A stretch of DNA of 64,000 nt from Pleurocapsa minor HA4230-MV1 (GCA_019359095.1 JAHHHZ010000024.1:186001-250000); one strand, 5' to 3'; positions 7,915-17,427 are shown, counted from the stretch's first letter. Numbers and translations: made by a program. The notes: generated from the letters alone by a model not told the origin.

Positions 7915-9582
7915 ATGTTAAGAAGTCGAAGTATGCTCTGCCAAATGGCATCTATTATTGGTGCTTTATTGCTATTGGCATCAAATGGTGAAGCTATTGC
8001 CGAATCAAGGAATAAAGGTGATATTTCTCAGAAGCAAGATAAGATTAACTTGCCGAACAGCAGTCGTCAAGAATATTTTGTTAATAATTTAGAGCAGGAA
8101 AACTTGTCAACCAAGACAAATCCAAATTTAATTAGTCAAAACAACATTATCCAGCAATTTCAGGATATTCAACCAACAGATTGGTCATATCAAGCTCTAC
8201 AAAATTTAATTGAACGTTATGGCTGTATTAGTGGATTTAACGATCGCACTTTTCGCGGGGAACAAGCTATTTCCCGTGCTGAATTTTCCGCTGGTCTTAA
8301 CTCTTGTTTAAATAAGATTGAAAAAATAATTGCTCAGACCAAAAATGTACCCCAAATAGATATAGATACAGTTTTGCGCTTGATGCAGGAGTATCAGTCA
8401 GAATTAGCGATCCTTCAGGGTAGAACAGACGGTTCTCAGGCACGACTACTAGATTTAGAAGCGACACAATTCACTACCACTAGCAAACTACAGGGAGAAG
8501 CAATCTTGGGCTTAGGTAGTATTTTAGCTGGAGATAGCGATCGCACCAGTACAATTTTAGGTAGTCGTTTGAGGTTAGATTTTAAGACTAGTTTTCAGGG
8601 GGATGATCTATTATTTACCAGGTTATCGCAGAGTGATTTTTCGGGTTTTGCGTCGGAAATTGATACTTTTCAAGGCGGTTTGGCTTTTGCCGAACCTGAT
8701 AGTTCAGATGATTCTAATATACGTCTGGATACTTTACATTATTCCTTTAATCTTGGCGATCGCTTAGGTTTAATTGTCGGTGCAGCAGGGGTAGATGCTG
8801 ATGATATTGCCCCGTCAATCAACTTCTTAGATGGCGATGGCGGTTCAGGTGCAGTTTCTCGTTTTGGCACCAGAAATCCCCTTTACTATCCATCATCAGA
8901 TGCTGGATTAGGGGTTAATTATCGTCCGACTGAACAAGTTAAGATTGATGCGGGTTATCTTGCCTCCTCTGCTAATGAGTCAACCTCTGGCAACGGTTTA
9001 TTTAATGGCCCCTACAGCGCTTTAGGACAAATTACCCTAGAACCCTCTAAAAGCCTGAGTCTAGCTGCTACCTATATTCATAGCTACAACCAAAGCGATA
9101 CGGAAACAGGGACTAGTCAATCTAATTTGCGCTCGCAAACAGCAGTATTGTTTGGTGCAGAAGTTCCTACAGTTAGCAATTCCTATGGCTTAGAATTGTC
9201 TTGGGCAATTAGCGATCGCATCATTATCGGTGGCTGGGGTGGCTTGAGTAAAGTCAGAAACCTTGATACCTTAAACGAACAGATTGACCGTGGCACGCAA
9301 AACATTTGGAATTGGGCAGCAACTCTGGCAATACCAGACTTAGGGAAAGAAGGTAGCCTTGCAGGTATTGTAGTCGGCAGCGAACCTCAAGTGACCAATT
9401 CCACTATCGAAAATCTGCCAGAAGATAGTAGTTCTTTGCATTTAGAAGCTTTTTATCAATATCAGGTAAGTAATAATATTGCCATTACCCCTGGAGTAAT
9501 TTGGATTACCAAGCCAGATAGTAATACGCTAAATACTGATGACTTAGTAATTGGCACTGTTAGGACTACTTTTAGCTTTTAA
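7915..9582 (+). CDS. SLH-domain carbohydrate/iron-uptake type porin (OprB family)
   Basis: An outer membrane channel of the major cyanobacterial porin type. I start at ATG 7915, with GAGG about 10 bases upstream; a TTG 9 bases earlier is in frame. The 555-residue product has a signal peptide (about 1-30). A single SLH domain (about 80-130, with FQDIQPTDWSYQALQNLIER and SRAEFSAGL) would anchor to peptidoglycan-linked polymer. A short coiled coil follows (about 140-180). The rest is a long beta-barrel rich in Gly/Ser/aromatic strands ending in TFSF, the terminal Phe expected for BAM-inserted barrels. Confidence 0.9.
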   Translation: MLRSRSMLCQMASIIGALLLLASNGEAIAESRNKGDISQKQDKINLPNSSRQEYFVNNLEQENLSTKTNPNLISQNNIIQQFQDIQPTDWSYQALQNLIERYGCISGFNDRTFRGEQAISRAEFSAGLNSCLNKIEKIIAQTKNVPQIDIDTVLRLMQEYQSELAILQGRTDGSQARLLDLEATQFTTTSKLQGEAILGLGSILAGDSDRTSTILGSRLRLDFKTSFQGDDLLFTRLSQSDFSGFASEIDTFQGGLAFAEPDSSDDSNIRLDTLHYSFNLGDRLGLIVGAAGVDADDIAPSINFLDGDGGSGAVSRFGTRNPLYYPSSDAGLGVNYRPTEQVKIDAGYLASSANESTSGNGLFNGPYSALGQITLEPSKSLSLAATYIHSYNQSDTETGTSQSNLRSQTAVLFGAEVPTVSNSYGLELSWAISDRIIIGGWGGLSKVRNLDTLNEQIDRGTQNIWNWAATLAIPDLGKEGSLAGIVVGSEPQVTNSTIENLPEDSSSLHLEAFYQYQVSNNIAITPGVIWITKPDSNTLNTDDLVIGTVRTTFSF

Positions 9583-9622
9583 CTCGTTGCAGCTTAATCA
9601 TTTTGCTTTGACTTTTGACTTT

Positions 9623-9781
9623 TATAGCCATACGTCAAAACCTTATGACATTTTTGAAATACTAGTTCCGTCTTATTTCCTATTTCTTACTTCCTACTTC
9701 CTACTTCCTATTTCCTATTTCCTATTTCCTACTTACGAGCCGCTCACCCTAATTGTCCTAATCTAACTTTATACGGCTATA
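9623..9781. mobile_element. MITE-like element with internal heptamer array
   Basis: The ends are TATAGCCATA and TACGGCTATA, an inverted repeat matching at 9 of 10 positions. Inside, GACATTTTTG is answered by TTGTCCTAATCT near the other end, and an eight-unit array of TTCCTAT/TTCCTAC (9677-9732) lies between. A second copy in the opposite orientation is at 38349-38454, with the same ends and the same TTACGAGCCG and GTCCTAATCTAA segments. No coding capacity is visible. A TA target duplication would fit a Tc1/IS630-type mobiliser, but that is inference. Confidence 0.72.
9677..9732. repeat. Heptanucleotide tandem repeat (TTCCTAT/C)8
   Basis: Eight units of 7 bp in perfect register, five of them differing only at position 7 (T or C). 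It lies inside the MITE-like element between the porin gene and murF. Confidence 0.9.
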
Positions 9782-9846
9782 ACTCTTGACTCTTAACTGA
9801 TATAACAATTAAGCTAGCGGGAATTAATTGGAACAGTTGATCTAAT

Positions 9847-11190
9847 ATGCCTCTCTATTTTTCTCTGGCAGAACTCGATACAATTCTCAAGCACAATCTT
9901 TTAAAAACTACTGGTGCGGATTTAAACGTATCTGTATTGGGCATCACCACGGACACCCGCATTATTAAACCTCAAGAACTATTTGTCGCTTTGGTAGGGG
10001 AAAACTTCGATGGACACAATTTTGTTGAGCAAGCAGTAGACCAAGGTGCGATCGCCCTAATTGTCAATCGTCAAATTGAATCTCTAGCTGTTCCCCAATT
10101 TATCGTTAGAGACACCCTCAAGGCGTATCAGCAAATTGCTCAGTGGTGGCGCGATCTCTTTAACATTCCTGTCATTGGTGTTACGGGTTCAGTGGGTAAA
10201 ACTAGTACTAAAGAATTAATCTCCGCTGTGTTAGGCACTAAGGGAAAAGTACTCAAAACTGAAGCTAATTTTAATAATGAAATTGGTGTGCCGAAAACTC
10301 TTTTGCAAATTACCTCAGAACATAGTTATGCCGTAATCGAAATGGCAATGCGCGGCTTAGGGGAAATCGCCCTGTTAACTGATATTGCCCGCCCGACAAT
10401 TGGCGTAATTACCAATGTGGGAACAGCTCATATTGGTCGTTTAGGTTCGAGAGAGGCGATCGCCCAAGCTAAATGCGAACTTTTAGCACAGATGCCTGAA
10501 ACGAGCATCGCTATTTTAAATTACGACAATCCTCTGTTAATTGAAACCGCCCAAAAAGTGTGGCAAGGAAAAACCATTACTTATGGTTTAACAGGGGGCG
10601 ATGTTCACGGAACAATTAACGGTAATAACATTACAGTTGCCGAACAAGATTTACCTTTACCCCTACCAGGAGAACATAACGCCAGTAATTATCTAGCAGC
10701 AATAGCGATCGCTCAAGTCCTCAAGATCGACTTTGCACCTTTAATTGCAGGATTACAAGTTCAATTACCTCAAGGGCGATCGCGTCGTTACGAGCTACCT
10801 AATGATGTAGTAGTACTAGATGAAACTTATAATGCTGGTTTGGAATCGATGCTGGCTGCGGTACAGATGCTCAAAGCAACTCCTGGTACCAGACATATTG
10901 CGGTATTGGGTACGATGAAAGAATTGGGCGAACATTCCCCCCAACTACATCGTCAAGTGGGTCAAAAAGCCCAAGCATTAAACTTAGATCTATTGATGGT
11001 GTTAGCAGACGAGGCAGCAACTCAAGAAATAATTAAAGGTGCCGCAGGAATTAAAACTGAATGTTTTAGCGATCGCGCAACTCTTACTAGTAAGTTAAAA
11101 CAAGTTATCCGCCCTGGCGATCGCATTTTGTGTAAAGCCTCTAATTCGGTGGGCTTAAACAAGGTTGTTGAGGAGTTAATTAAAATCTAA
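9847..11190 (+). CDS. murF: UDP-N-acetylmuramoyl-tripeptide--D-alanyl-D-alanine ligase
   Basis: MurF adds D-Ala-D-Ala to the UDP-MurNAc tripeptide, the last cytoplasmic step on the peptidoglycan nucleotide precursor. The 447-residue protein has the three Mur ligase domains. These are an N-terminal UDP-binding domain with ITTDTR (33-38), a central ATPase domain with P-loop GVTGSVGKTSTKE (111-123) and NNEIGVPKTLL, and a C-terminal domain with DETYNAG. It is monocistronic, 66 bp downstream of the MITE-like element. A GTAGGGGCGATT palindrome follows its stop. Confidence 0.96.
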   Translation: MPLYFSLAELDTILKHNLLKTTGADLNVSVLGITTDTRIIKPQELFVALVGENFDGHNFVEQAVDQGAIALIVNRQIESLAVPQFIVRDTLKAYQQIAQWWRDLFNIPVIGVTGSVGKTSTKELISAVLGTKGKVLKTEANFNNEIGVPKTLLQITSEHSYAVIEMAMRGLGEIALLTDIARPTIGVITNVGTAHIGRLGSREAIAQAKCELLAQMPETSIAILNYDNPLLIETAQKVWQGKTITYGLTGGDVHGTINGNNITVAEQDLPLPLPGEHNASNYLAAIAIAQVLKIDFAPLIAGLQVQLPQGRSRRYELPNDVVVLDETYNAGLESMLAAVQMLKATPGTRHIAVLGTMKELGEHSPQLHRQVGQKAQALNLDLLMVLADEAATQEIIKGAAGIKTECFSDRATLTSKLKQVIRPGDRILCKASNSVGLNKVVEELIKI

Positions 11191-11194
11191 TTCT

Positions 11195-11222
11195 GTAGGG
11201 GCGATTCGGGAATCGCCCCTAC
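11195..11222. repeat. Palindrome GTAGGGGCGATT / AATCGCCCCTAC, possible shared terminator
   Basis: A perfect 12-bp inverted repeat with a 4-nt loop lies between the convergent murF and folE genes, so it could end both transcripts, although a T tract is lacking. A related GGGGCGAATG/CATTCGCCC palindrome occurs at 38484-38505, so it belongs to a dispersed repeat family. Confidence 0.65.
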
Positions 11223-11229
11223 TAGATCT

Positions 11230-11955
11230 TTAGCCAAAATTAGGCTGATGGCGAATGAGATTTAGAAATTCCTCACGACTTTTCTGCTCATCCTGAAACA
11301 CACCAATCATCGCGCTAGTAACCGTCCAAGAGCCAGGTTTTTGTACTCCCCGCATCGACATACACATATGAGAAGCTTCCATCACTATGGCAACTCCTTG
11401 TGGCTCTAAAATTGCTTGAACTGCTTCGGCGATTTGACGAGTAAGGCGTTCTTGTACCTGAAGACGGCGGGCATACATTTCGACGATGCGAGCCAGCTTA
11501 CTCAACCCTACCACTTTTTGATTGGGAATATATGCTACGTGCGCTCTACCCATAAACGGTAACATATGGTGTTCGCAGAGACTAAAGAAGTTGATGTCTC
11601 TCACTAACACCATTTCATTGTGTCCTTCGTCAAAAATCGCGCCATTAACTAAATCATCTAAGGATTGGTTGTAGCCACTAGTCAAAAACTCCATGGCTTC
11701 AGCAACTCTTTTGGGAGTTTTAAGTAATCCTTCTCGCTCTGGATCTTCCCCCACTGACTCTAGCATAGTGTAAACTGCCGACATCATTTGTTCTTTAGCA
11801 GCTTCTGAAGTCGCCTTGATTTGTGCAGCTTGTCCGTTGTGGGTGTTGCGATCTGGTCTACTGGCAATTTGATCTAACAAACTAGATTTTAGCGGGTTAG
11901 AATTATTGCCCAATGATTCAGAACGATTAGAACCGTTAGAAGAAACTGTTGTCAT
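11230..11955 (-). CDS. folE: GTP cyclohydrolase I
   Basis: FolE converts GTP to 7,8-dihydroneopterin triphosphate, the entry to folate and pterin synthesis. The 241-residue protein has a variable N-terminal extension (1-55) and then the tunnelling-fold domain. Zinc ligands are C127 and H130 in [10 protein letters not shown] and C198 in [12 protein letters not shown]. The substrate-binding [23 protein letters not shown] helix lies between them. All are present, so it should be the active zinc-dependent type IA enzyme. It is convergent with murF. Confidence 0.96.
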   Translation of the reverse strand: MTTVSSNGSNRSESLGNNSNPLKSSLLDQIASRPDRNTHNGQAAQIKATSEAAKEQMMSAVYTMLESVGEDPEREGLLKTPKRVAEAMEFLTSGYNQSLDDLVNGAIFDEGHNEMVLVRDINFFSLCEHHMLPFMGRAHVAYIPNQKVVGLSKLARIVEMYARRLQVQERLTRQIAEAVQAILEPQGVAIVMEASHMCMSMRGVQKPGSWTVTSAMIGVFQDEQKSREEFLNLIRHQPNFG

Positions 11956-12014
11956 AATGTATTAATGTGAGTAAAACTCGATCCTTTTGCTGTTAAATAT
12001 GCGATCGCCTTGGT

Positions 12015-12746
12015 TTATAAAGCCCCTCCACTGGGCATAACGATCATTTCCTCAACTACCGCTTGACTGGGTAGTAAAGCTGTATGGAGTATCGACTGGG
12101 CAACAATTTCTGGGGTAAGCATTGCCGAGCGATTAAAATCTGCTTTAACCGTATCTGTATCCCAAATAGGAGTATTTACCGACCCAGGAGAAATAATTAC
12201 GGTACGAATCCCATTACTCCTCTCCTCTAGCGATAGCGCTTTACTGAAAGCCACCAACCCTGCTTTACTGACACTATAAGCGCCCCACTCAGGAAAAGCA
12301 TTCGAGGCTGCAATTGAGGCAACATTAATGATAGTTCCTGAATTGCGATCGCGCATCTGGGGTAGAACTCCCTGGACACACTGAAAAACGCTAGTGAGGT
12401 TAAGCTCAAGTATTTTTTGCCAATCTACTAAAGTTGTATTTTTTAGTAAATTGGTATACCCCATTCCCGCATTATTGACTAAAATATCAATAGGGCCGAA
12501 AGAAGCGCAGATGGCAGAAATAGCCTGATCAACTCGATCTACTACAGCTAAATCTAGCGGATAAGCTTTTGCTTTAGTTTGGGTTTTTTGCTCGATTTCT
12601 AAGACTAAAGCTTGTAGTTTAGCTTCAGAGCGGCTGACTAAAGCAAGCTCAATCCCAGATTCGGCAAAGGCTAAAGCCGTTGCTTTGCCAATGCCACTAC
12701 TCGCCCCTGTGATGATTGCTCTCAGTTGATTTGAGGGTGGATTCAT
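12015..12746 (-). CDS. Short-chain dehydrogenase/reductase
   Basis: A classical SDR of 243 residues if started at ATG 12746, which places the nucleotide-binding TGASSGIG at 13-20. A longer in-frame start at 12815 would add 23 hydrophobic residues with no family counterpart. Other signatures are NNAG, catalytic Ser144, and Y157-x3-K161 in the YSVSK motif. It is an NAD(P)-dependent oxidoreductase of unknown substrate; the family includes 3-ketoacyl reductases and general alcohol dehydrogenases. It is near folE on the same strand with a 59-bp gap, but a functional link is not evident. Confidence 0.9.
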   Translation of the reverse strand: MNPPSNQLRAIITGASSGIGKATALAFAESGIELALVSRSEAKLQALVLEIEQKTQTKAKAYPLDLAVVDRVDQAISAICASFGPIDILVNNAGMGYTNLLKNTTLVDWQKILELNLTSVFQCVQGVLPQMRDRNSGTIINVASIAASNAFPEWGAYSVSKAGLVAFSKALSLEERSNGIRTVIISPGSVNTPIWDTDTVKADFNRSAMLTPEIVAQSILHTALLPSQAVVEEMIVMPSGGAL

Positions 12747-13249
12747 TATGTTCTTAAGATGATTTGTCCAACTCAATAAATATAAAAATTCAACATAGCA
12801 GATGCAATCTGGCAAACAATTGAAAATATTTTTATTTTTCCAATGCTGTTTAGATAAATTGCTGTATTGAGCGTCAAGATTTTGTCCTGGCTAAATGTCA
12901 ATTGCGACTCAGGATGCTAAATGTAAGGCGGAAACGGTCGGGTTTCCCGACCATGTTCCATATGCGAAGCGGTATGCCACGGCACTAGCTTCGCGTCGTC
13001 CTTTAGGACGCCGTAAAATATGGCAGGTGTTACTATAACCTGATTTACTGTCATTAATCACCTCTGGTTTAAAACTCTATTGCCAGTAGAGTTAAAGTCA
13101 ACTACATAGATAGATTTGTGCAGTAACGCTAGATGAGAATTTATGTAACAAAATGTTGCTTTTGCATTATAGCATTCTCAAATATACATCTGTTTAAGGA
13201 GTAAATATCGCTAATTTAACCATCGACTAATAGCTCAAGATTATTTAGT
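12747..13249. other. Intergenic region with small repeats
   Basis: This 503-bp spacer holds a GGTCGGG/CCCGACC hairpin (12936-12952) and a copy of a GCTTCGCGTCGTCCTTTAGG-type repeat (about 12990-13013). A related CGAAGCTAGTCCTTTAAGG lies at about 63612-63630. No gene, terminator with T tract or riboswitch is apparent. Confidence 0.5.
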
Positions 13250-14230
13250 TTAATTAGCAACTGTCTCAAAACGACCCATCTGGCGAAATTTCTCATAGCG
13301 CAGTTCTTGTCTTTGCTGAGGAGATAGCTGTCTTAACTGTTCCAAATTACGCCCAATAGCTGCTTTTAATTTTGCAGCTGCTTCTACAGGATTAGCATGA
13401 GCGCCACTACTAGGTTCAGCAACAATTTCATCAATCAAACCTAATTCTTTTAAATCCCAGGAAGTAATTTTTAAGGCTGCTGCTGCTCGGTCAGATTTTT
13501 GAGCATCTTTCCAGAGAATTGCCGCACAGGCTTCTGGACTGGCTACTGTATAGACCGAGTGTTCTAGCATCAACAGACGATCTGCTACGCCAATCCCTAA
13601 TGCGCCTCCCGAACCCCCTTCACCAATGACGGTGCAGATAATCGGTACTTCAAACCCAAACATAGCGCGCAGATTATAGGCGATCGCTTCTCCCTGACCG
13701 AGCTTTTCTGCTTCCACTCCCGACCAAGCTCCAGGAGTATCGATAAAAGTCAGAATCGGCATACCAAAACGATTGGCGTGCTGCATTAATCTAAAAGCTT
13801 TACGATAGCCACCAGGAAAAGCCATACCGAAATTACGGGCAACATTATCTTTGGTATCTCGACCTTTTTGGTGTCCTACCACCACCACAGGACAACCATC
13901 AATCCGTGCCACACCGCCAACTAAGGCTGGATCGTCATAGCCACCGCGATCGCCATGTAGTTCAAGCCATTCATCACTAATTGCCTGAATGTAATCTAGG
14001 GTGCTGGGACGACGAGGGTGACGAGCTAGCTGTAGTCTTTGACCTGGAGTAAGAGTACTAAATATTTCTTGACGTAATTCTCCTGCTCGAACCTCTAGCT
14101 GTGATATTTCGGTGGAAACATCCACCTGATTTTCTTCAGCTAAAGTTTTAATTTGTTCGATTCTGGATTCTAATTCGCTTAGAGGCTTTTCAAAATCTAA
14201 TAAGAAGGTTTTACGTTTAGTCTTAGCCAT
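13250..14230 (-). CDS. accA: Acetyl-CoA carboxylase carboxyltransferase subunit alpha
   Basis: AccA pairs with AccD to transfer the carboxyl group from carboxybiotin to acetyl-CoA, making malonyl-CoA for fatty acids. The 326-residue length is standard. The N-terminal helical part ([16 protein letters not shown]) and the crotonase-fold core are clear, with [30 protein letters not shown] and the oxyanion-region [12 protein letters not shown]. It is alone on its strand, with no accD nearby, as is usual in cyanobacteria. Confidence 0.97.
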   Translation of the reverse strand: MAKTKRKTFLLDFEKPLSELESRIEQIKTLAEENQVDVSTEISQLEVRAGELRQEIFSTLTPGQRLQLARHPRRPSTLDYIQAISDEWLELHGDRGGYDDPALVGGVARIDGCPVVVVGHQKGRDTKDNVARNFGMAFPGGYRKAFRLMQHANRFGMPILTFIDTPGAWSGVEAEKLGQGEAIAYNLRAMFGFEVPIICTVIGEGGSGGALGIGVADRLLMLEHSVYTVASPEACAAILWKDAQKSDRAAAALKITSWDLKELGLIDEIVAEPSSGAHANPVEAAAKLKAAIGRNLEQLRQLSPQQRQELRYEKFRQMGRFETVAN

Positions 14231-14410
14231 GGCTTACAGATAGTTATTTTGGTTTAGTCAGCATCCCCGCTATCATTATCTGCTATTAGGCATCTTTTTA
14301 ACCAATTTATGTGATTCAAGATACGAAAAAAAAGAGCCGATCGCACCCTGATTTATGGTGCCGCAATTAAGATTTAAGGCTTACTTTACTGTTGAGCATG
14401 ATTCAACAGT

Positions 14411-14438
14411 GAGCAATGAGCAATGAGCAATGAGCAAT
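14411..14438. repeat. Heptanucleotide tandem repeat (GAGCAAT)4
   Basis: Four identical 7-bp units lie just beyond the stop of the REC/HD-GYP gene. They are preceded by an ACTGTTGA/TCAACAGT inverted repeat (about 14389-14410). They share sequence with the CTCATTG units at 39971-40047 when read on the other strand. Confidence 0.9.
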
Positions 14439-14440
14439 GA

Positions 14441-15454
14441 TTACTGTTCATTGATAAAAAAGGTGAATTGCTGGATCAACTCTGGGTTACGCCAGCCTTT
14501 TTTGGTTTCTTCCTGCATAATCTCTAAGGCTTCTGCTGGACTATAGGCTCGTTTATGAGGGCGATCGCTAGTCAAAGCATCATAAATATCAATTACCTGG
14601 AATACCTGAGCTAAATAGGGTATTGTTGTTCCAGATAGACCGTCAGGATAACCTGTTCCATCCCACCGTTCATGATGGTGGCGCACAATCGGCAGAACGC
14701 CACTACGATTCCGTAATGGCTGACAGATTTCTTCCCCAATTAGAACGTGTTGTCTAATCAGTTCTCTTTCTTCAACAGTTAGCTCTCCTACTTTGAGCAT
14801 CACCGCATCAGGAATAACAATAGTGCCAATGTCATGTAAATGAGCAGCAAAAGCTAAATCATCAATCTCATGTCCACTTAAACCAAGATACTCACCAAAA
14901 GATTTTACCAACGAGGCAACGCGAACCATACCACCCTTGGTAACAGAACGCTTATCGATCGCTCTGGCAATAGTAAAGAGTACCTGCTCTGTTTGGTTTA
15001 ATCCATCATTAATTCGTTTTTGGTTAATTAAAGACTTGACCCTAGTAGATAGTTCAATTCGATTGAGGGGTTTAAGCAGAACATCATTACCACCAGCTTC
15101 CATTGCTTTGATTCGCTCATCGCGATTGTTGATCAAAGTGGTAAATACTACGGGTATATTATTGGTGCGGTAATTTTCTTTGAGCTGGCGACATAAAGTA
15201 AAGCTATCTATATCTCGCAGCTGCGTATTAAGCAAAATCAAATCTGGCTGTTGTTCGATAATCTTACTCAAAACTGAAGTGGGATTGTCCGCTTCAATTA
15301 CCTCATAGCCATCTAGCAGTAGAAGATCTATTGTTGTCATTCGACTTAGAGGATTTTCATCGACAATGATAATTTTGGCAGTCGGCAAATCAGGGTAGGT
15401 GCTTACGAAAGTATTGGTTCTGGTAGCCACAGGATAATCGCCAACTTTTTTCAT
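14441..15454 (-). CDS. Receiver/HD-GYP regulator with degenerate receiver
   Basis: The 337-residue protein has a receiver domain (about 26-145) followed by an HD-GYP domain (about 155-335). HD-GYP domains usually cut cyclic di-GMP. In the receiver the acidic pair (D32, E33) and the conserved Lys128 are present, but the phospho-acceptor Asp is replaced by Asn76 in LILLNTQLRD. In the HD-GYP part, HD is at 207-208, the paired His at 260-261, and GTGYPDG at 266-272. The first metal-ligand His expected in the TxxH-like motif is Gly175 in VTKGGMVRV. Phosphorylation control and possibly catalysis are therefore doubtful. It is monocistronic. Confidence 0.87.
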   Translation of the reverse strand: MKKVGDYPVATRTNTFVSTYPDLPTAKIIIVDENPLSRMTTIDLLLLDGYEVIEADNPTSVLSKIIEQQPDLILLNTQLRDIDSFTLCRQLKENYRTNNIPVVFTTLINNRDERIKAMEAGGNDVLLKPLNRIELSTRVKSLINQKRINDGLNQTEQVLFTIARAIDKRSVTKGGMVRVASLVKSFGEYLGLSGHEIDDLAFAAHLHDIGTIVIPDAVMLKVGELTVEERELIRQHVLIGEEICQPLRNRSGVLPIVRHHHERWDGTGYPDGLSGTTIPYLAQVFQVIDIYDALTSDRPHKRAYSPAEALEIMQEETKKGWRNPELIQQFTFFINEQ

Positions 15455-15768
15455 TATTTTCTTAATTTAGGGAAAATTTTTTATTTGATTTGGCTAAAAC
15501 TGATCTTATTGATTCAGAGAATTTTAGAGTTCTGATCCATTTGATTGAGAAGTTTCATACATTAACTCACTTTAGCCTAGCTCGGATTTTTGGATCAAAC
15601 GACAAAATTAAAACAAAATTTGTTTTAGCGATATCGATAAATATTATGAAGATAATTTCGATATTTGGGATCAGGTATTATACGGAGTCTAATTCTTAAT
15701 TTAGCTTAATAAAAACACTTTAAAGTTAATACTTCCTTGATTTTACGGTATATTAAGGGCTATTTTTT
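15455..15768. other. Intergenic region, AT-rich
   Basis: This 314-bp spacer separates two leftward genes, the REC/HD-GYP gene and the MnmC-like gene. A T8 run lies at about 15763. I find no hairpin terminator, RNA or credible ORF in it. Confidence 0.45.
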
Positions 15769-16635
15769 TTACTTCATCCACCGTTTACGCCACTGAGATG
15801 TTGATTCTTGAGGGCTTTGTTGCTGTTCTTGCTGTCGACGAACAATGATTTGTTCTGCTCGATCTTGAAAAGAGCGATCGCGATAGGGAATTGCAGCACG
15901 AGTTTGCAGGTGTTCTTGCTCCATTATTGAGAGCTTCGGTAAATTTTTATACTCAAACGCAGCAATTGTCCCAGGCGATTTACGTCCAGCACCTGTAATC
16001 GAACCAATATTTAATCCAGCACTCAACAATGCGGTGCGAACTGCTGCGGAGGAAGAATAGGTTGCGAGTCTTCCGTGAGGGGTGAGACATTTGCTTAACA
16101 AGCTAATAAACTCTACCGTCCAAAGTTGAGGGCATTTTGGCGGAGAAAAAGGATCTAGAAAAATAGCATCAGCCTGCCAATTTTCGGTGACTAACGATTG
16201 AATTGCTTGTCTAGCATCATTTAAGAGCAATTTGGCAAATAAAAAATCCTGACAGACTTTAAATTCACTAGCTAACTCAGCCAACAGACTGGGAATAGGC
16301 AATTGCCACTGTGCTAAGAGATTATATTGGATTGCTTGACGGGGGACATCCGCCGATATTTCCAAAGCAATTAATTCTACCTGACACTGGGGATTAACTG
16401 ACCAGATCGCTTCTAAAGCAGCAGCACTATTGTAACCCAACCCATAACACACATCTAAAATACGTACAGTAGACTGCTGTGTCGCTAACTCTTTAATTTG
16501 ACAGGGTTCAATATATCTTACTTCCGCTTCTTGTTTAGCACCGAAAGATGAATGAAACGTTTCTTGAAACTCTGGGGAGAAAAAAGTGTATGAGCCATCT
16601 TCCGTAAGCTGAGGTGTGAACTGATTACTATTCAT
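15769..16635 (-). CDS. MnmC-like SAM-dependent methyltransferase (tRNA wobble-uridine modification)
   Basis: The 288-residue protein matches the DUF752/MnmC methyltransferase domain. A signature N-terminus reads QLTEDGSYTFFSPEFQETFH. A SAM-binding loop LDVCYGLGYNS (60-70) follows, and a catalytic-region DAIFLDPFSPPKCPQLWT begins at 156. In bacteria this domain makes the final methyl transfer in 5-methylaminomethyl-2-thiouridine at tRNA position 34. The oxidase half of bifunctional MnmC is absent, so it is a stand-alone (MnmD-type) form. The C-terminus is Gln/Arg-rich. It is single-gene, divergent from the DUF3172 gene. Confidence 0.85.
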   Translation of the reverse strand: MNSNQFTPQLTEDGSYTFFSPEFQETFHSSFGAKQEAEVRYIEPCQIKELATQQSTVRILDVCYGLGYNSAAALEAIWSVNPQCQVELIALEISADVPRQAIQYNLLAQWQLPIPSLLAELASEFKVCQDFLFAKLLLNDARQAIQSLVTENWQADAIFLDPFSPPKCPQLWTVEFISLLSKCLTPHGRLATYSSSAAVRTALLSAGLNIGSITGAGRKSPGTIAAFEYKNLPKLSIMEQEHLQTRAAIPYRDRSFQDRAEQIIVRRQQEQQQSPQESTSQWRKRWMK

Positions 16636-16731
16636 AGCAGTTTCCAGAAAAATTAAATAGCTTGTAGACTCAGCTTAAACTAGAACCAAATTCCCCGATC
16701 AGAACTTCTAAAATAGAATAATGTATCCCTA

Positions 16732-16773
16732 AGTAACCAGTAATCAGTAATCAGTAATCAGTAATCAGTAATC
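16732..16773. repeat. Heptanucleotide tandem repeat (AGTAATC)6
   Basis: Six 7-bp units (the first AGTAACC) end only 4 bp before the ATG of the DUF3172 gene, so the array occupies the place of a Shine-Dalgarno sequence and 5' leader. Confidence 0.9.
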
Positions 16774-16777
16774 ACCT

Positions 16778-17362
16778 ATGGCTCGTAGAAATCGTAACCC
16801 TAACAATAACTACAATAATGGTCGAGTAGACCGCTATGCTCAGTCTGAAAACTATCGCTCTAAACCTAATCCACCCGAAAAGAAAAATCCCTTAGACATA
16901 GCAAAAATAGCGATTATAGCCAGTGTTTTTATAGTCGGTATAGTTATTGGGCTATCTCTAAATTTAGCTAGCGGTTCTAGTAATTTGGCATCAGTTGATT
17001 CTAGTTTACAAATCGATCGTAAAGCACCCAACCCAGAAGTTTGTCAGCAGTTTGGCGCTAGTGCGATCGTTACTGATATGCGTGTTTTTCTGACCTTAAA
17101 TCCTTTTAGCGTCTATTTAACTCAGCCTCAGATGCAGCCTGGATGTGTATTACGCCGAACTAACTGGGCAATTTTAGAGCAGCAAAACTTGGTGAGTTCG
17201 CAACAGGTAAGAGATTGTAAGCAACGGATGAATACCTTCGGTTTTATAGGTGCTTTAGAAGGTAAACCAAAAATTGATTGCATCTACCAAAACGATGCTG
17301 CGGGCAATTTATTCTTAAGTAAAAATGGCTCTGGTGCATTACCAGAATCAGACAATTTCTAG
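16778..17362 (+). CDS. DUF3172 family membrane-anchored protein
   Basis: The 194-residue protein has an Asn/Arg-rich cytoplasmic N-terminus (1-38), one transmembrane helix (about 42-63) and a conserved outer domain. That domain has NPEVCQQFGASAIVTDMRVF, FSVYLTQPQMQPGCVLRR and a CIYQNDAAGNLF ending, with four Cys in all that may form disulphides. This matches DUF3172, a family restricted to cyanobacteria and relatives, of unknown function. The heptamer array directly upstream leaves no Shine-Dalgarno; translation may rely on another feature. It lies 65 bp upstream of glmS on the same strand. Confidence 0.82.
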   Translation: MARRNRNPNNNYNNGRVDRYAQSENYRSKPNPPEKKNPLDIAKIAIIASVFIVGIVIGLSLNLASGSSNLASVDSSLQIDRKAPNPEVCQQFGASAIVTDMRVFLTLNPFSVYLTQPQMQPGCVLRRTNWAILEQQNLVSSQQVRDCKQRMNTFGFIGALEGKPKIDCIYQNDAAGNLFLSKNGSGALPESDNF

Positions 17363-17427
17363 TAATTATTTTCATATCTGATATACACTTAAGGCGATCG
17401 ATCAGTTGTTTATCAAAAAAGCTTAGT

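Noticed and set aside
9551-9766. A 71-codon forward ORF after the porin gene
   Set aside because: Most of it is the translated heptamer array inside the MITE-like element, and it overlaps the porin end.
12900-13030. Possible small RNA or riboswitch in the spacer between the SDR gene and accA
   Set aside because: The hairpins belong to dispersed short repeats, and no known riboswitch core is visible.
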